From the NCBI GenBank assembly GCA_944381555.1, contig CALWLL010000019.1:1-38566 (forward strand): DNA of 38,566 bases, written 5' to 3'. The notes beneath the pieces were generated by a model. That model made no database searches. It saw only the letters and a program-made list of their open reading frames with translations, and was not told the origin of the DNA. This document shows positions 23,490 to 31,811 of this stretch, piece after piece. This DNA is from an uncultured Agathobacter sp. (GTDB taxonomy: Bacteria; Bacillota; Clostridia; Lachnospirales; Lachnospiraceae). The first letter of the stretch is position 1. Every line of letters starts with the position of its first letter. Both the position numbers and the translations under genes were made by a program.

Positions 23490-23963
23490 ATGAAGGATAG
23501 TTTAAAAAAGGATTTTCAGAGAAGGCTGAGCCAGTGTAATAAAGGTGAGATGATCGTAATCATGTACGATATTGTATTTGCTTATCTTGATGAGGCAAAA
23601 GAGGAGCATGAGAAAGGCAATTACGAAGCCTACAAAGAAGCTGTAAAAAGAGGACAGAATTCCATAGGGGCGCTTATAAACGGTTTGGACTTTTCCTATG
23701 ATATTTCAAAGGAATTACATCCGCTGTATGTAACCAGCAGAAATTTATTGGCGAAGGCGATTTATCAAAACCGGGTAGATGGGATAGAAGAAGCAGAAAA
23801 AATCCTGAAGCGTCTTTATTCTTCTTTTTGTGAAGCAGCAAAGAGTGACACTTCAGGACCGCTAATGCAGAATACCCAAAAGGTCTATGTGGGTATGACC
23901 TATGGAAAATCAAGTTTGAATGAAAACTTCATAAGTGACAATAACAGAGGATTCCTGATTTAA
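23490..23963 (+). CDS. fliS: Flagellar export chaperone FliS
   Basis: A 157-residue helical protein that binds the flagellin C-terminus and prevents premature assembly. It matches FliS in layout: an N-terminal segment KKDFQRRLSQCNKGEMIVIMYD, in which the usual tyrosine-rich start is replaced, then four to five helices with an AYKEAVKRGQNSIGALINGLDF core. It is longer than typical FliS (about 125-135 residues), with an extra C-terminal tail after VYVGMTYG. It directly follows flagellin. TAGGAG lies 6 bases before the ATG. Its last codons form one arm of a bidirectional terminator, and its stop overlaps the stop of the convergent DUF2508 gene. Confidence 0.85.
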   Translation: MKDSLKKDFQRRLSQCNKGEMIVIMYDIVFAYLDEAKEEHEKGNYEAYKEAVKRGQNSIGALINGLDFSYDISKELHPLYVTSRNLLAKAIYQNRVDGIEEAEKILKRLYSSFCEAAKSDTSGPLMQNTQKVYVGMTYGKSSLNENFISDNNRGFLI

Positions 23964-23981
23964 GAATCCTCTAATTTTTTT
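23946..23981. terminator. Bidirectional terminator inside the fliS/DUF2508 overlap
   Basis: AGAGGATTC (23946-23954) pairs perfectly with GAATCCTCT (23964-23972) around a 9-base loop; seven T follow at 23975-23981. The loop contains both stop codons. Confidence 0.8.
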
Positions 23982-24178
23982 GCACAATTAAGTAGGTATT
24001 GGTAGCGGATTTGCGCTGCCTGTGTCTGATAAATGTAATAATCGATTAAATCCGGCTCTGTCACATTCTGCATATTTGTGTAAGCGTTTTGTAATTCAAT
24101 CGTAGTCTTTTCGATATTATCTTTTAGAAGCATATAGGGTTCGTTTTCTTCCGTTTTTTGAAAATTAAAAAGCTTCAT
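23960..24178 (-). CDS. DUF2508 family protein (YaaL-like)
   Basis: A 72-residue helical protein with the DUF2508 pattern: an ELQNAYTNMQNVTEPDLIDYYIYQ core and a Y-Q-Y-LL tail near the C-terminus. In Bacillus, YaaL lies between recR and bofA; neither is here, so the gene is isolated. Function unknown. GGGAGGTGA lies 4 bases before the ATG, a very strong ribosome-binding site, and a TTGTAT-N18-TATACT promoter precedes it. The stop overlaps that of fliS by 4 bases. No signal peptide or membrane segment. Confidence 0.75.
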   Translation of the reverse strand: MKLFNFQKTEENEPYMLLKDNIEKTTIELQNAYTNMQNVTEPDLIDYYIYQTQAAQIRYQYLLNCAKKLEDS

Positions 24179-24200
24179 AATGTCACCTCCCTTTTTTAAA

Positions 24201-24230
24201 AGTATAAGCAGAAAAAGGAAATGTATACAA
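24201..24230 (-). promoter_or_regulatory. Probable promoter of the DUF2508 gene
   Basis: Minus strand: TTGTAT at 24230-24225, 18-base spacer, TATACT at 24206-24201. Confidence 0.5.
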
Positions 24231-24288
24231 AAAAATGCATTTAAAAATAGCTAGTCTCTACAAAATTCCAAAAAAAACGAAAAAACAT

Positions 24289-24317
24289 TGGACAGCATAA
24301 AAATTGCTTGCTATAAT
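24289..24317 (+). promoter_or_regulatory. Promoter of the Tad pilus operon
   Basis: TGGACA at 24289-24294, 17-base spacer, perfect TATAAT at 24312-24317. It overlaps an upstream in-frame ATG of the first gene (24288), which argues that translation starts later, at 24345. Confidence 0.7.
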
Positions 24318-24344
24318 TCGCTTACAACAGAAGAGGTGATGAGC

Positions 24345-24770
24345 TTGTTAGCAGTTTATGTGCTGGTCTTAATTGCCACAGCTATGGACATAAAGTATAT
24401 GAGAATTAGTAATCGGCTGATACTCATAGGTCTGGGGATTGCTTTAGTCCGGCGATTATTTTGTGAGGGAATATCAGGAGTCCTCACAGGTATATTTCAA
24501 ATTTCTTTTCCGATTATCATTTTATATCTATTGTTCCTAATCAGGGCCTTAGGCGCAGGGGACATCAAATTATTTTCCGTTATAGGTGGATTTGTTAATT
24601 TCAAAGTTTTGGTATGGTGCATGATATATGCATTTATCGCAGCAGCAGTATTTTCTTTAGGAAAAGTACTTTATTCCGCTATCAAAGAGAAAGAATCAAA
24701 GCTGCATAAAATGCACTTTTCTGTTGCCATACTCATAGGTCTTATTTTGGCACACTGTTTCAAAGGATAG
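24345..24770 (+). CDS. Prepilin peptidase, A24 family (TadV/CpaA-like), first copy
   Basis: A 141-residue polytopic membrane aspartyl protease that cleaves class III prepilin leaders. The two catalytic aspartates are visible in TAMDIKYMRISN and in the GxGD motif LGAGDIKLF. About five or six membrane segments are predicted. The TTG at 24345 is used because AAGAGGTG lies 6 bases upstream; the ATG at 24339 is too close to that site, and the ATG at 24288 lies inside the promoter. It is the first gene of the Tad operon. A second A24-type peptidase lies near the other end, so the two may process different pilin classes. Confidence 0.85.
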   Translation: MLAVYVLVLIATAMDIKYMRISNRLILIGLGIALVRRLFCEGISGVLTGIFQISFPIIILYLLFLIRALGAGDIKLFSVIGGFVNFKVLVWCMIYAFIAAAVFSLGKVLYSAIKEKESKLHKMHFSVAILIGLILAHCFKG

Positions 24771-24782
24771 AAAGGAGTGTAT

Positions 24783-25760
24783 ATGGAGAAGGTAAAACTT
24801 GCAATCTGTATCGGAGATGAAACATATCAGCAGAGATTTGTAAAATGTCTTATGAATCATTATCGCGAACAATATGAATTGCATATTTTTGATACGCTGG
24901 CGGAGCTGCTGAATGTAAATTGCAAACAGTACAACGGAGTTATTCTTGGGGAATGTTATGAGGAGGTGATTGAATGGGACGAAGAAAGTAAAGAGAAAAC
25001 GCTGATTCTCAATGAAGAGAATAAGTATCAGGAAGTGTCAAAAATCATGGAAGCGATGGAAATCCGATTGGGAAATAAGAAGCCGCAATGGCAAAGAACA
25101 AAAGGATTTCAGAAAAAAGTGATGGGAATCTATTCACTTACGCTACCGCATATGCAGATTCCGTTTAGCGTTGTTTTAACAGGCATACTCGGAGAGTACA
25201 AAAGGACGATATTGATTGATCTTCAGGCAAACAGCGGACTTCATTTATTGCAGGAGGAAGCGGGTTTGCAACTGGGAATGGAGGATTTGATAGCGAGTGT
25301 TACATCCGGGAGCTATACAAAGGGACGCTTGCTATCGGCTGTCTGTCATTACCAGACATGGGATTATATCTATCCGGTAAAAAATTCAACCTGTCTGCTG
25401 GAAGCGACCGGAGAAGCAGCAGAAAAAGTGATAGAGCTTCTGGCAAGAGAGTTGGAATATGAAACCATAGTTATCAATTTTGGTGACGTTATTCCAGAGA
25501 TGGATAAGGTAATGGGATTATGTGACACTTGTTTCTTTTTATATTCCAAAGGAGATATTGGAAAATGGAGAGAAATACAGTTTTTAGATGAGATGGAAAG
25601 AAGGGGGAAAGAAGATGTTATCCATAGAATTCGCAGAATGGAAATTCCTTCAGTTTCTGGTGGAGATGGAGGATGGAAAAAGGTTGCAGACCAATGGAAA
25701 TGGGGAGGCGTCGGAGATGGTGTCAGAAAGTTAATCAGAGAGGAAAACGCCCTTGGATAA
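24783..25760 (+). CDS. TadZ/CpaE-like protein without a recognisable P-loop
   Basis: A 325-residue protein at the operon position of tadZ. TadZ/CpaE proteins localise the pilus machine to a cell pole. Residues ~1-100 resemble a receiver-like domain (LAICIGDE, VILGECYEE, KTLILNEEN). Residues ~115-320 resemble a MinD-like fold (VMGIYSLTL, TILIDLQANSGL, YETIVINFGD). The P-loop position after strand one reads LPHMQIPFS, with no GKT/GKS, so it probably does not bind ATP in the usual way. The ATG at 24783 is preferred to a GTG at 24777 because AAAGGAG ends at 24777. It overlaps the TadA gene by 8 bases. Confidence 0.7.
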   Translation: MEKVKLAICIGDETYQQRFVKCLMNHYREQYELHIFDTLAELLNVNCKQYNGVILGECYEEVIEWDEESKEKTLILNEENKYQEVSKIMEAMEIRLGNKKPQWQRTKGFQKKVMGIYSLTLPHMQIPFSVVLTGILGEYKRTILIDLQANSGLHLLQEEAGLQLGMEDLIASVTSGSYTKGRLLSAVCHYQTWDYIYPVKNSTCLLEATGEAAEKVIELLARELEYETIVINFGDVIPEMDKVMGLCDTCFFLYSKGDIGKWREIQFLDEMERRGKEDVIHRIRRMEIPSVSGGDGGWKKVADQWKWGGVGDGVRKLIREENALG

Positions 25761-26967
25761 ACTGTGTGAAGAAATTCGCAGGCAGGTTCTGGAGAGAATA
25801 GATTTTTCTAAAGAAATAGAAGAGCCGGAAATACAGGAACTGATTGCGCATGAAATGGCAAGGTGCAGCTTTGTGGAAGAGCTGTCCATTGGTCAAAGAA
25901 TTATGCTGGAACAGCGGGTTTTTAATTCTCTGCGTAAATTAGATATTCTACAGGAGCTTATAGAGGATGATGAGGTAACGGAAATACTGGTAAATGGGCC
26001 TAATCACATCTTTTTTGAGAAAAGAGGTGTTTTTTCGGAATACCCGCATCACTTTACATCAGAGGAAAAACTACAGGATGTTATCCAACAGATAGTAGGA
26101 AAGCATAATCGCGTGGTTAATCTTGCAAATCCAATCGTGGATACCCGTTTAGAGGATGGTTCAAGGGTAAATGTCGTTTTATCGCCAATTGCCATTGACG
26201 GGTCTGCTGTTTCCATTCGTAAATTTTCTAAAACGCCGCTGGATATGAAATCCATGACAGAGATGGGAAGCATAACGGAAGAGGCGGCAGGGTTCTTGAA
26301 AATATTAGTACAAAACAGATACAATCTGTTTATATCAGGGGGCACGAGCTCCGGAAAAACAACATTTCTGAATGCATTATCAGCATATATTCCCAAAAAT
26401 GAAAGAATTATAACCATAGAAGATTCGGCAGAACTTAGATTGCAGGGAATTTGTAATCTCGTTCGATTAGAAACAAGAAATGCCAATATGGAGGGTGTGA
26501 AAGCGATTAAAGCAAGGGAGTTAATCCATACAGCACTTCGTATGCGGCCCGACCGGATTATTGTTGGAGAGTGTCGCGGCGAAGAAGCATTAGATATGCT
26601 TCAGGCTATGAATACAGGTCATGATGGCAGTCTGTCCACCGGACACGCAAACTCAACAAAGGATATGTTAAACCGGTTAGAAACAATGGTGCTTATGGCG
26701 ATGGAATTGCCGTTGGGAGCAGTTCGTCAGCAGATTGCATCCGGCATTGATGTTTTGATTCATCTAGAAAGGGGCAAAGACAGAAAAAGAAGAGTTGTTG
26801 AGATTACAGAGGTTCTTGATGTACAAAACGGGGAAATTATTACACAGCTTTTGTATTTTTATGATGGAGAACTTCGTAAGGTTAATGATTTGAAAAGAAC
26901 AGGCAAAATGCATACGGCCAAAATGGAAGAGTTTTCGGAAGAAGAGGAAGAAGAATATGAACTATAG
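25753..26967 (+). CDS. tadA: Tad pilus secretion ATPase TadA/CpaF
   Basis: A 404-residue type II/IV secretion ATPase that powers pilus assembly. An N-terminal helical domain (about 1-110) leads to the RecA-like core: Walker A GGTSSGKTTFLN, the Asp box IITIEDSAEL, a Walker B RIIVGECRGEEALDM and the His box STGHANS. The TTG start overlaps the preceding stop by 8 bases and has AGAGAGG upstream. The C-terminal tail is very acidic (SEEEEEEYEL). Its partners are the membrane platform proteins TadB and TadC encoded next. Confidence 0.95.
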   Translation: MDKLCEEIRRQVLERIDFSKEIEEPEIQELIAHEMARCSFVEELSIGQRIMLEQRVFNSLRKLDILQELIEDDEVTEILVNGPNHIFFEKRGVFSEYPHHFTSEEKLQDVIQQIVGKHNRVVNLANPIVDTRLEDGSRVNVVLSPIAIDGSAVSIRKFSKTPLDMKSMTEMGSITEEAAGFLKILVQNRYNLFISGGTSSGKTTFLNALSAYIPKNERIITIEDSAELRLQGICNLVRLETRNANMEGVKAIKARELIHTALRMRPDRIIVGECRGEEALDMLQAMNTGHDGSLSTGHANSTKDMLNRLETMVLMAMELPLGAVRQQIASGIDVLIHLERGKDRKRRVVEITEVLDVQNGEIITQLLYFYDGELRKVNDLKRTGKMHTAKMEEFSEEEEEEYEL

Positions 26968-27694
26968 TCAATACCATTTGACATGGAAAGAGAAGGGAAA
27001 AGTATTGTTTATTGTTTTAGCGCTATCCGCAGTAATATCTTTCCTTTTTTATCAATCGGCATGGGCGATGCTGCTGGCACCGTTTTTTTACTTCCTTATA
27101 AAAAAGAGAGTCAAAGAAAAGAAGAAGGAGGAACGTCTAAGGCAGTTGCAGGAGCATTTTATGAACGGAATGCAAGTGTTAAACGCATCGCTGCAAGCAG
27201 GACTATCTATGGAAAATGCGTGGCGGGAGGTAGAGAAGGAAACAAGCGTTTTATATGGTGAAAAATCTCCATTTTTGCGGGAAATCAAAGAAATAAATAA
27301 GTCTGTGACCTTCAATATGCCGATTGAACGCTTGTTTTTGGATTTTGCATACCGTACAGGAGCAGAAGATATTATAAGTTTTGCGGAAATCTTTGATTAT
27401 GGAAAACGCAGCGGAGGGAATTGGAAGCAAATTATAGAAGTAACGGTACTGCGTATGACAGAGCGTTATGAAACACAGAGAGAAATTGAAGTAATGTTAG
27501 CAGCAAAGAGGATGGAGCAGCAGGTTATGAATTTCGTTCCGCTAGGAATGCTTTTATTCCTGCAAATCTCGTCCGGGGACTATATGCAGATATTATATGG
27601 AAATCTTTTAGGGGTTATCTGCATGACAGTATGTCTGGTGGGATATGGTGCTGCCATTATGCTATCTGAAAAGATTATGAAGATACAGGTGTAG
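26957..27694 (+). CDS. tadB: Tad pilus platform protein TadB-like (T2SSF)
   Basis: A 245-residue inner-membrane protein of the type II secretion F family. Two N-terminal spans (about 17-32 and 33-46) precede a basic loop, a cytoplasmic helical domain (about 60-185, with NGMQVLNASLQAGLSMENAW) and two C-terminal spans (about 195-215 and 217-238). It overlaps the ATPase gene by 11 bases, which suggests translational coupling. With TadC it forms the membrane base on which the ATPase acts. Confidence 0.88.
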   Translation: MNYSQYHLTWKEKGKVLFIVLALSAVISFLFYQSAWAMLLAPFFYFLIKKRVKEKKKEERLRQLQEHFMNGMQVLNASLQAGLSMENAWREVEKETSVLYGEKSPFLREIKEINKSVTFNMPIERLFLDFAYRTGAEDIISFAEIFDYGKRSGGNWKQIIEVTVLRMTERYETQREIEVMLAAKRMEQQVMNFVPLGMLLFLQISSGDYMQILYGNLLGVICMTVCLVGYGAAIMLSEKIMKIQV

Positions 27695-27696
27695 AT

Positions 27697-28893
27697 ATGG
27701 ATAAGAAGGATATCAAAAGACTGGGATTGGTTTTTGGTGTTATATTGCTTGCAGCAATGGGAATGGATATGTCAGAAAGCGTTCTTACAGAGAATGGAGC
27801 AATATTGCGAAATGATATTGGCGAGGGGGAGAAAGAAATAAATCTCATGCTGGATATAGATGGGATTGGGGAGGATTACGAGTACGCATTAAATGTGGAG
27901 CCAATACGCCCCACAAGAGAACAGGCTATGGAATATTTCGCTGCCGCCATAGAGGAAATCGAGGGAGATTTTAAAACTGTTCAAGAGGCAGTTCCCATAA
28001 AAGGGGAATATTCAGAGGGCATTGTGGAAGCGGAATGGGATTTAGAGCCATGGAATGTTATTGATGCAGATGGAACGGTTATTCAGGAGAAGATTCCAGA
28101 GGACGGGCTTATAGTAAGTGCAAATGTTACTTTATATTGTGGGGAGTATGAACAGATTTATCAGTTTTCCTTTAACTTAGAGAAGAAAGAACTATCTCAG
28201 GAAGAGAAGATATTTGCAGCCTTAGAGGAATGGAGGGCGGCAGAGATGCAAAAAGAAGGAGAAATGGAAATATATCTTCCTGAGAAACTGGCAGGTGTGG
28301 AATTATATTGGTCTGTAAAAAAAGAAAGTATAACACTGGGGATTCTGGTTCTTGAGGGAATAGCACTGGTTTTATTAATTGTTGCACAGCGGCAGAAAAA
28401 AGAACAGGAGAGAAAGACTCTGGTCCGTAATCTGGAATTGGATTATCCAGAGATAGTCGGGCAGCTAACATTGTTGTTAGGAGCAGGAATGAATACCAGA
28501 CAGGCATGGCATAAAATTGCCACGCGTTACTTGGATAAGAGGGAAAAGGGACAAATTAGAAAAAAAGATGCATATGAAGGAATTGTGAGGATGAACCGGC
28601 GGATGCAGGAAGGCGAAAATGAGAAAACGGCTTTCCAGCAGTTTGCAAATGAGACAAAAAATATGAAATATCATCGTTTGATCCGCCTCTTAGTCAGTAA
28701 TCTGGAAAAGGGAGCGAAGGATATATGCGAAATATTAGAGCAGGAGAGCAAGCAGGCTTATGAACAACGTGTTTTACAGGCAAAAAAGTTGGGCGAGGAG
28801 GCATCTACACATATGTTATTGCCCTTACTGCTTATGATGATAGTTGTTATGGCAATTGTTATGCTGCCGGCAATTTTTAGTTTTGTCAGATAG
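27697..28893 (+). CDS. tadC: TadC-like platform protein with extra N-terminal extracytoplasmic domain
   Basis: A 398-residue T2SSF-type protein. The C-terminal half (about 210-398) is TadC-like: a span at ~213-231, a cytoplasmic helical domain with GQLTLLLGAGMNTRQAWHKI, and a final span at ~371-395. The N-terminal ~205 residues are extra: a membrane segment (~8-23), then a ~180-residue acidic domain that topology would place outside the membrane. Canonical TadC has about 290-300 residues and no such domain. It begins 2 bases after the TadB stop, and the Flp pilin gene follows 12 bases after its stop. Confidence 0.82.
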   Translation: MDKKDIKRLGLVFGVILLAAMGMDMSESVLTENGAILRNDIGEGEKEINLMLDIDGIGEDYEYALNVEPIRPTREQAMEYFAAAIEEIEGDFKTVQEAVPIKGEYSEGIVEAEWDLEPWNVIDADGTVIQEKIPEDGLIVSANVTLYCGEYEQIYQFSFNLEKKELSQEEKIFAALEEWRAAEMQKEGEMEIYLPEKLAGVELYWSVKKESITLGILVLEGIALVLLIVAQRQKKEQERKTLVRNLELDYPEIVGQLTLLLGAGMNTRQAWHKIATRYLDKREKGQIRKKDAYEGIVRMNRRMQEGENEKTAFQQFANETKNMKYHRLIRLLVSNLEKGAKDICEILEQESKQAYEQRVLQAKKLGEEASTHMLLPLLLMMIVVMAIVMLPAIFSFVR

Positions 28894-28905
28894 AAAGGAG
28901 AAATT

Positions 28906-29073
28906 ATGTTAGGATTTAATCATTTTATAAAAGATGAAAGTGGCGCGGGAGTAGTAGAGCTCATACTGATTATGGTAGTGCTGATTGGCTTAGTTTTAAT
29001 TTATAAAGAGCGGATTACAGATCTGGTAAATGATTTGTTTGAAGCGATTATCGAAGAAGCAGGTAAAGTATGA
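28906..29073 (+). CDS. Flp-type major pilin (Flp1-like), 55 residues
   Basis: A 55-residue protein with a class III prepilin leader. A short charged leader (1-13) ends in SG, followed by A-G-V-V-E, which places the conserved glutamate (E18) at +5 of the mature protein. A hydrophobic helix (~17-33) and a C-terminal amphipathic helix follow. It fits the Flp1-like pilin family and should form the pilus fibre after cleavage by one of the two A24 peptidases. AAAGGAG lies 5 bases before the ATG. Its stop overlaps the next start (ATGA). Size and position between tadC and the pseudopilin genes support the call. Confidence 0.85.
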   Translation: MLGFNHFIKDESGAGVVELILIMVVLIGLVLIYKERITDLVNDLFEAIIEEAGKV

Positions 29074-30524
29074 GAGAAATCATCACGCAGAAGGGGAGCA
29101 TCACAGTTTTTTCCATTTTGGCATTATCACTGGTGCTGGGATGTATTCTGACATTACTGGAGGGAAGCCGTATGTATGAATTACACAGAATTGCACGGCT
29201 TCGTACAGAAGCGGCTGTAGAAGCAGCATTTGCCAATTACAATACACCTCTATGGGAAACGTATCATCTTCTTGGCTGTAATCAGGAGGAGATGCAAAGT
29301 TTAATTGCTACTAGCGCTAACGGAGGCTACTCAGAATACCAATTTGGCACAAACCTGCTCCTGTTAGAACTTAAGAAAGCAGAAATACAAGGCTATACAC
29401 TGCTTACAGATGGAGAAGGAAAAGCATATATAAAAGCAGTAGCAGGCTATATGAATAAGAACATACTCTATGAAACAGCAAAAACGATATACAACCAGTA
29501 TGAAGCCATAAAAAGTCTAATGGATTCCGATTCCTCTAATGGGACAGAAATTGATGAAGCATTAGAAAGTCTAAAGGAATTGGAGGATGCATCAAAAAAG
29601 AATGCCAAAGGCATGAGTCAGGAAACATCAAAAAAGACGGATAATACCAACAAGAATCCGTTAGAGAGCATGAAACGCTTACAGAAGACGCAGGTTCTGG
29701 AGTTTGTCATAGAAGATACGGGTAAGCTGTCGGAATCACAATTTGATCTGCCGAAAGCTGTATCAAAAAGAGAACTTCAGACAGGAGAAAATATTGTGGT
29801 GGAAGAAATAGATTGGCTGGACCGTGTTCTGTTACAGCAATATCTGCTTACCTATTTATCGAATTATACAAACCCGGGAGAAGAACGAGGGCTGAGTTAT
29901 GAATTGGAGTATCTCATCGGAGGGAAAGACAATGATATTGAAAACCTGAGGACTGTAGTAAACTACCTGCTGTTGATTCGTGAGGCGGCTAACTTGATAT
30001 ATCTTTTTTCGGATATGGAAAAGGTACAGCAAGCACAATTGCTGGCTACTGCATTGGCAGGCATAACTGCAAATCCGGCAATTATTGAGGTGGTAAAAAT
30101 AGGACTATTAGCAGCATGGGCATATGGGGAAAGCGTTTTAGATGTAAGGGCGCTTTTAATAGGAAATAAAATTCCTCTCATAAAAAGTAAAGATACTTGG
30201 ACTTTGGCGCTGGAAAATATCGGGAGTGTATCTGAGGAATATATGGTGGCAAAAGAAAGCAGACATGGAATTTCCTATTCTGCGTATTTAGGAATATTAC
30301 TCTTATTTAAAACAGATAGAGAGCTGGCATATCGTTCTATGGATGTACAGGAAATTACGCTGCAAAAGACCGCCGGCAGTCTGCGTATGGACCAACTGGT
30401 GGTAAATTTAAAAGCAGAGCTTGTATATGAATATGCTCCGGTTTTTAGGTCATTAAAAAGCATAGAAGCCACCCGTAATTGGGACTATCAAATTTTAGCT
30501 ACTACAGAGTATGGATACAACTAG
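29070..30524 (+). CDS. DUF5702-like Tad-associated surface protein
   Basis: A 484-residue protein with an N-terminal KGSITVFSILALS segment, a prepilin-like start with phenylalanine at the usual +5 glutamate position, and one membrane span (~9-31). The rest is a large, mostly helical extracytoplasmic region with a Lys/Ser/Asn-rich low-complexity part (~165-205). The pattern matches clostridial DUF5702 proteins that accompany Tad loci; the name is from memory. It overlaps the pilin stop by 4 bases and precedes another pseudopilin. A structural or adhesive pilus component is likely but not proven. Confidence 0.75.
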   Translation: MREIITQKGSITVFSILALSLVLGCILTLLEGSRMYELHRIARLRTEAAVEAAFANYNTPLWETYHLLGCNQEEMQSLIATSANGGYSEYQFGTNLLLLELKKAEIQGYTLLTDGEGKAYIKAVAGYMNKNILYETAKTIYNQYEAIKSLMDSDSSNGTEIDEALESLKELEDASKKNAKGMSQETSKKTDNTNKNPLESMKRLQKTQVLEFVIEDTGKLSESQFDLPKAVSKRELQTGENIVVEEIDWLDRVLLQQYLLTYLSNYTNPGEERGLSYELEYLIGGKDNDIENLRTVVNYLLLIREAANLIYLFSDMEKVQQAQLLATALAGITANPAIIEVVKIGLLAAWAYGESVLDVRALLIGNKIPLIKSKDTWTLALENIGSVSEEYMVAKESRHGISYSAYLGILLLFKTDRELAYRSMDVQEITLQKTAGSLRMDQLVVNLKAELVYEYAPVFRSLKSIEATRNWDYQILATTEYGYN

Positions 30525-30545
30525 AAGAAAGGCAGGTGCAAAAGG

Positions 30546-31385
30546 ATGTCTCTTTGGAAATCTCTTAAAATCGAAAAGTTTCAAAATTCTCCCCAAGCGC
30601 GTATAGAAAAAACACAATTCAAAAACAAAGAGGCATCCTTTTGTACCTGCCACAAGGCATCCTTAACAATGGAGGCGACTATAGTGATTCCTCTTGCAGC
30701 CGCTCTTCTGATAATGATCTTGTTTTTCTTTCGTGTTATACAGGTGCAGGCAGTTGTTGAAGAAGCACTGATTTATGCGGGAAGAAAAACCGCAGTAGAA
30801 AGCAGTATTCTCGAGTCGGAGACTGCGCAATTTGCATCGGCAGAAGTGTTTCTATTACAGGCATTAAAGGATGAGCCTGTAATAACGCATTATGTAGATA
30901 ACGGATGCATGGGCATATTATTATTAGGATCGGATTTCGAAGGGAATCGGATTGTTTTGCAGGCAAATTACCGGGTAAAGTTTCCTATCAGAATGTTCGG
31001 AATAGATGGAATATTTCTATGGAACAGGGATGTTTTTCGCAAATGGACAGGAGATACGCCTGTAAATGACGAAAGAGAAGAAACATGGGTATATGTAGTC
31101 CCGGATGGGGAGGTATATCATTCTACAAAATCTTGTCGTGCAATCAAAAGAAATATAGATAAGGCATATCTGAAAATTGTCCAAAATTTAAGAGGGGCAA
31201 ATGGGCAGAAATATTATGCATGTTCTAATTGCGCGAAAGAAAGTACAGAAACAGACATTGTGTATTATACGGATTACGGCGTTTTGTATCATGGAAAATT
31301 AGATTGCAGGTACTTAAAAAGGACAGTCAACAAGCAGGCGTTGTCAGAAGTAAAAGACAGAAGACCCTGTAGCTATTGTTACTAA
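30546..31385 (+). CDS. TadE-like pseudopilin with two C-terminal His/Cys modules
   Basis: A 279-residue protein. After an unusually long basic N-terminus (~38 residues, with two cysteines) comes a prepilin motif A-S-L-T-M-E, with glutamate (E43) at +5, and a hydrophobic helix (~43-66). A TadE-like region follows to ~170. The C-terminus holds two homologous modules, each with YH-x4-C and a later C-x2-C. Module 1 has H192, C197, C226 and C229; module 2 has H249, C254, C275 and C278. Their layout fits small zinc-binding modules like those appended to secreted nucleases. Exposed outside the membrane, they could bind metal or form disulfides. The gene lies between the DUF5702 and second prepilin peptidase genes. 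Confidence 0.78.
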   Translation: MSLWKSLKIEKFQNSPQARIEKTQFKNKEASFCTCHKASLTMEATIVIPLAAALLIMILFFFRVIQVQAVVEEALIYAGRKTAVESSILESETAQFASAEVFLLQALKDEPVITHYVDNGCMGILLLGSDFEGNRIVLQANYRVKFPIRMFGIDGIFLWNRDVFRKWTGDTPVNDEREETWVYVVPDGEVYHSTKSCRAIKRNIDKAYLKIVQNLRGANGQKYYACSNCAKESTETDIVYYTDYGVLYHGKLDCRYLKRTVNKQALSEVKDRRPCSYCY

Positions 31386-31397
31386 AGAGGAGAATAA

Positions 31398-31811
31398 ATG
31401 ATAAGTATGTTGTTAATTCAAAGTTATTGGGATATGCGCTATAAAGAAATTCCCGTAATAGTGACTATTATTGGCGGAATAGCAGGATTTATCTGGTCTT
31501 TGCTGAAGCAGCGGATACCAATAGAGATTCTGTATGCACTAATTCCCGGAATGGTATGCCTTGCACTTGGAAAAATAACGGGACAGGCGATTGGATACGG
31601 CGATGGATTTTTATTATGCGCGATGGGTATGTATGTATCCTGTGAGGTCTTGCTTTCTATCGTTATGCATGCGTGCATATTAGCAGGAGCTGCGGCGCTG
31701 GCCTTACTGGTCTTCCGAAGAAAAAGAGGAAAAGATCAGATTCCGTTTGTCCCATTTTTGCTGGTGTCGAGTGTTTTATATTGTGTACTGGAGGAGGGAA
31801 GTATCTTATGA
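31398..31811 (+). CDS. Prepilin peptidase, A24 family, second copy
   Basis: A 137-residue polytopic protein with the two A24 aspartates: WDMRYKEIP near the N-terminus and GYGDG (the GxGD motif) near residue 75. Four or five membrane segments are visible. It is clearly divergent from the first copy at 24345 (GAGD, longer first loop). AGAGGAG lies 6 bases before the ATG, and the stop overlaps the next gene's start. Having two peptidases in one Tad operon suggests separate processing of the Flp pilin and the TadE-like pseudopilins. Confidence 0.82.
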   Translation: MISMLLIQSYWDMRYKEIPVIVTIIGGIAGFIWSLLKQRIPIEILYALIPGMVCLALGKITGQAIGYGDGFLLCAMGMYVSCEVLLSIVMHACILAGAAALALLVFRRKRGKDQIPFVPFLLVSSVLYCVLEEGSIL

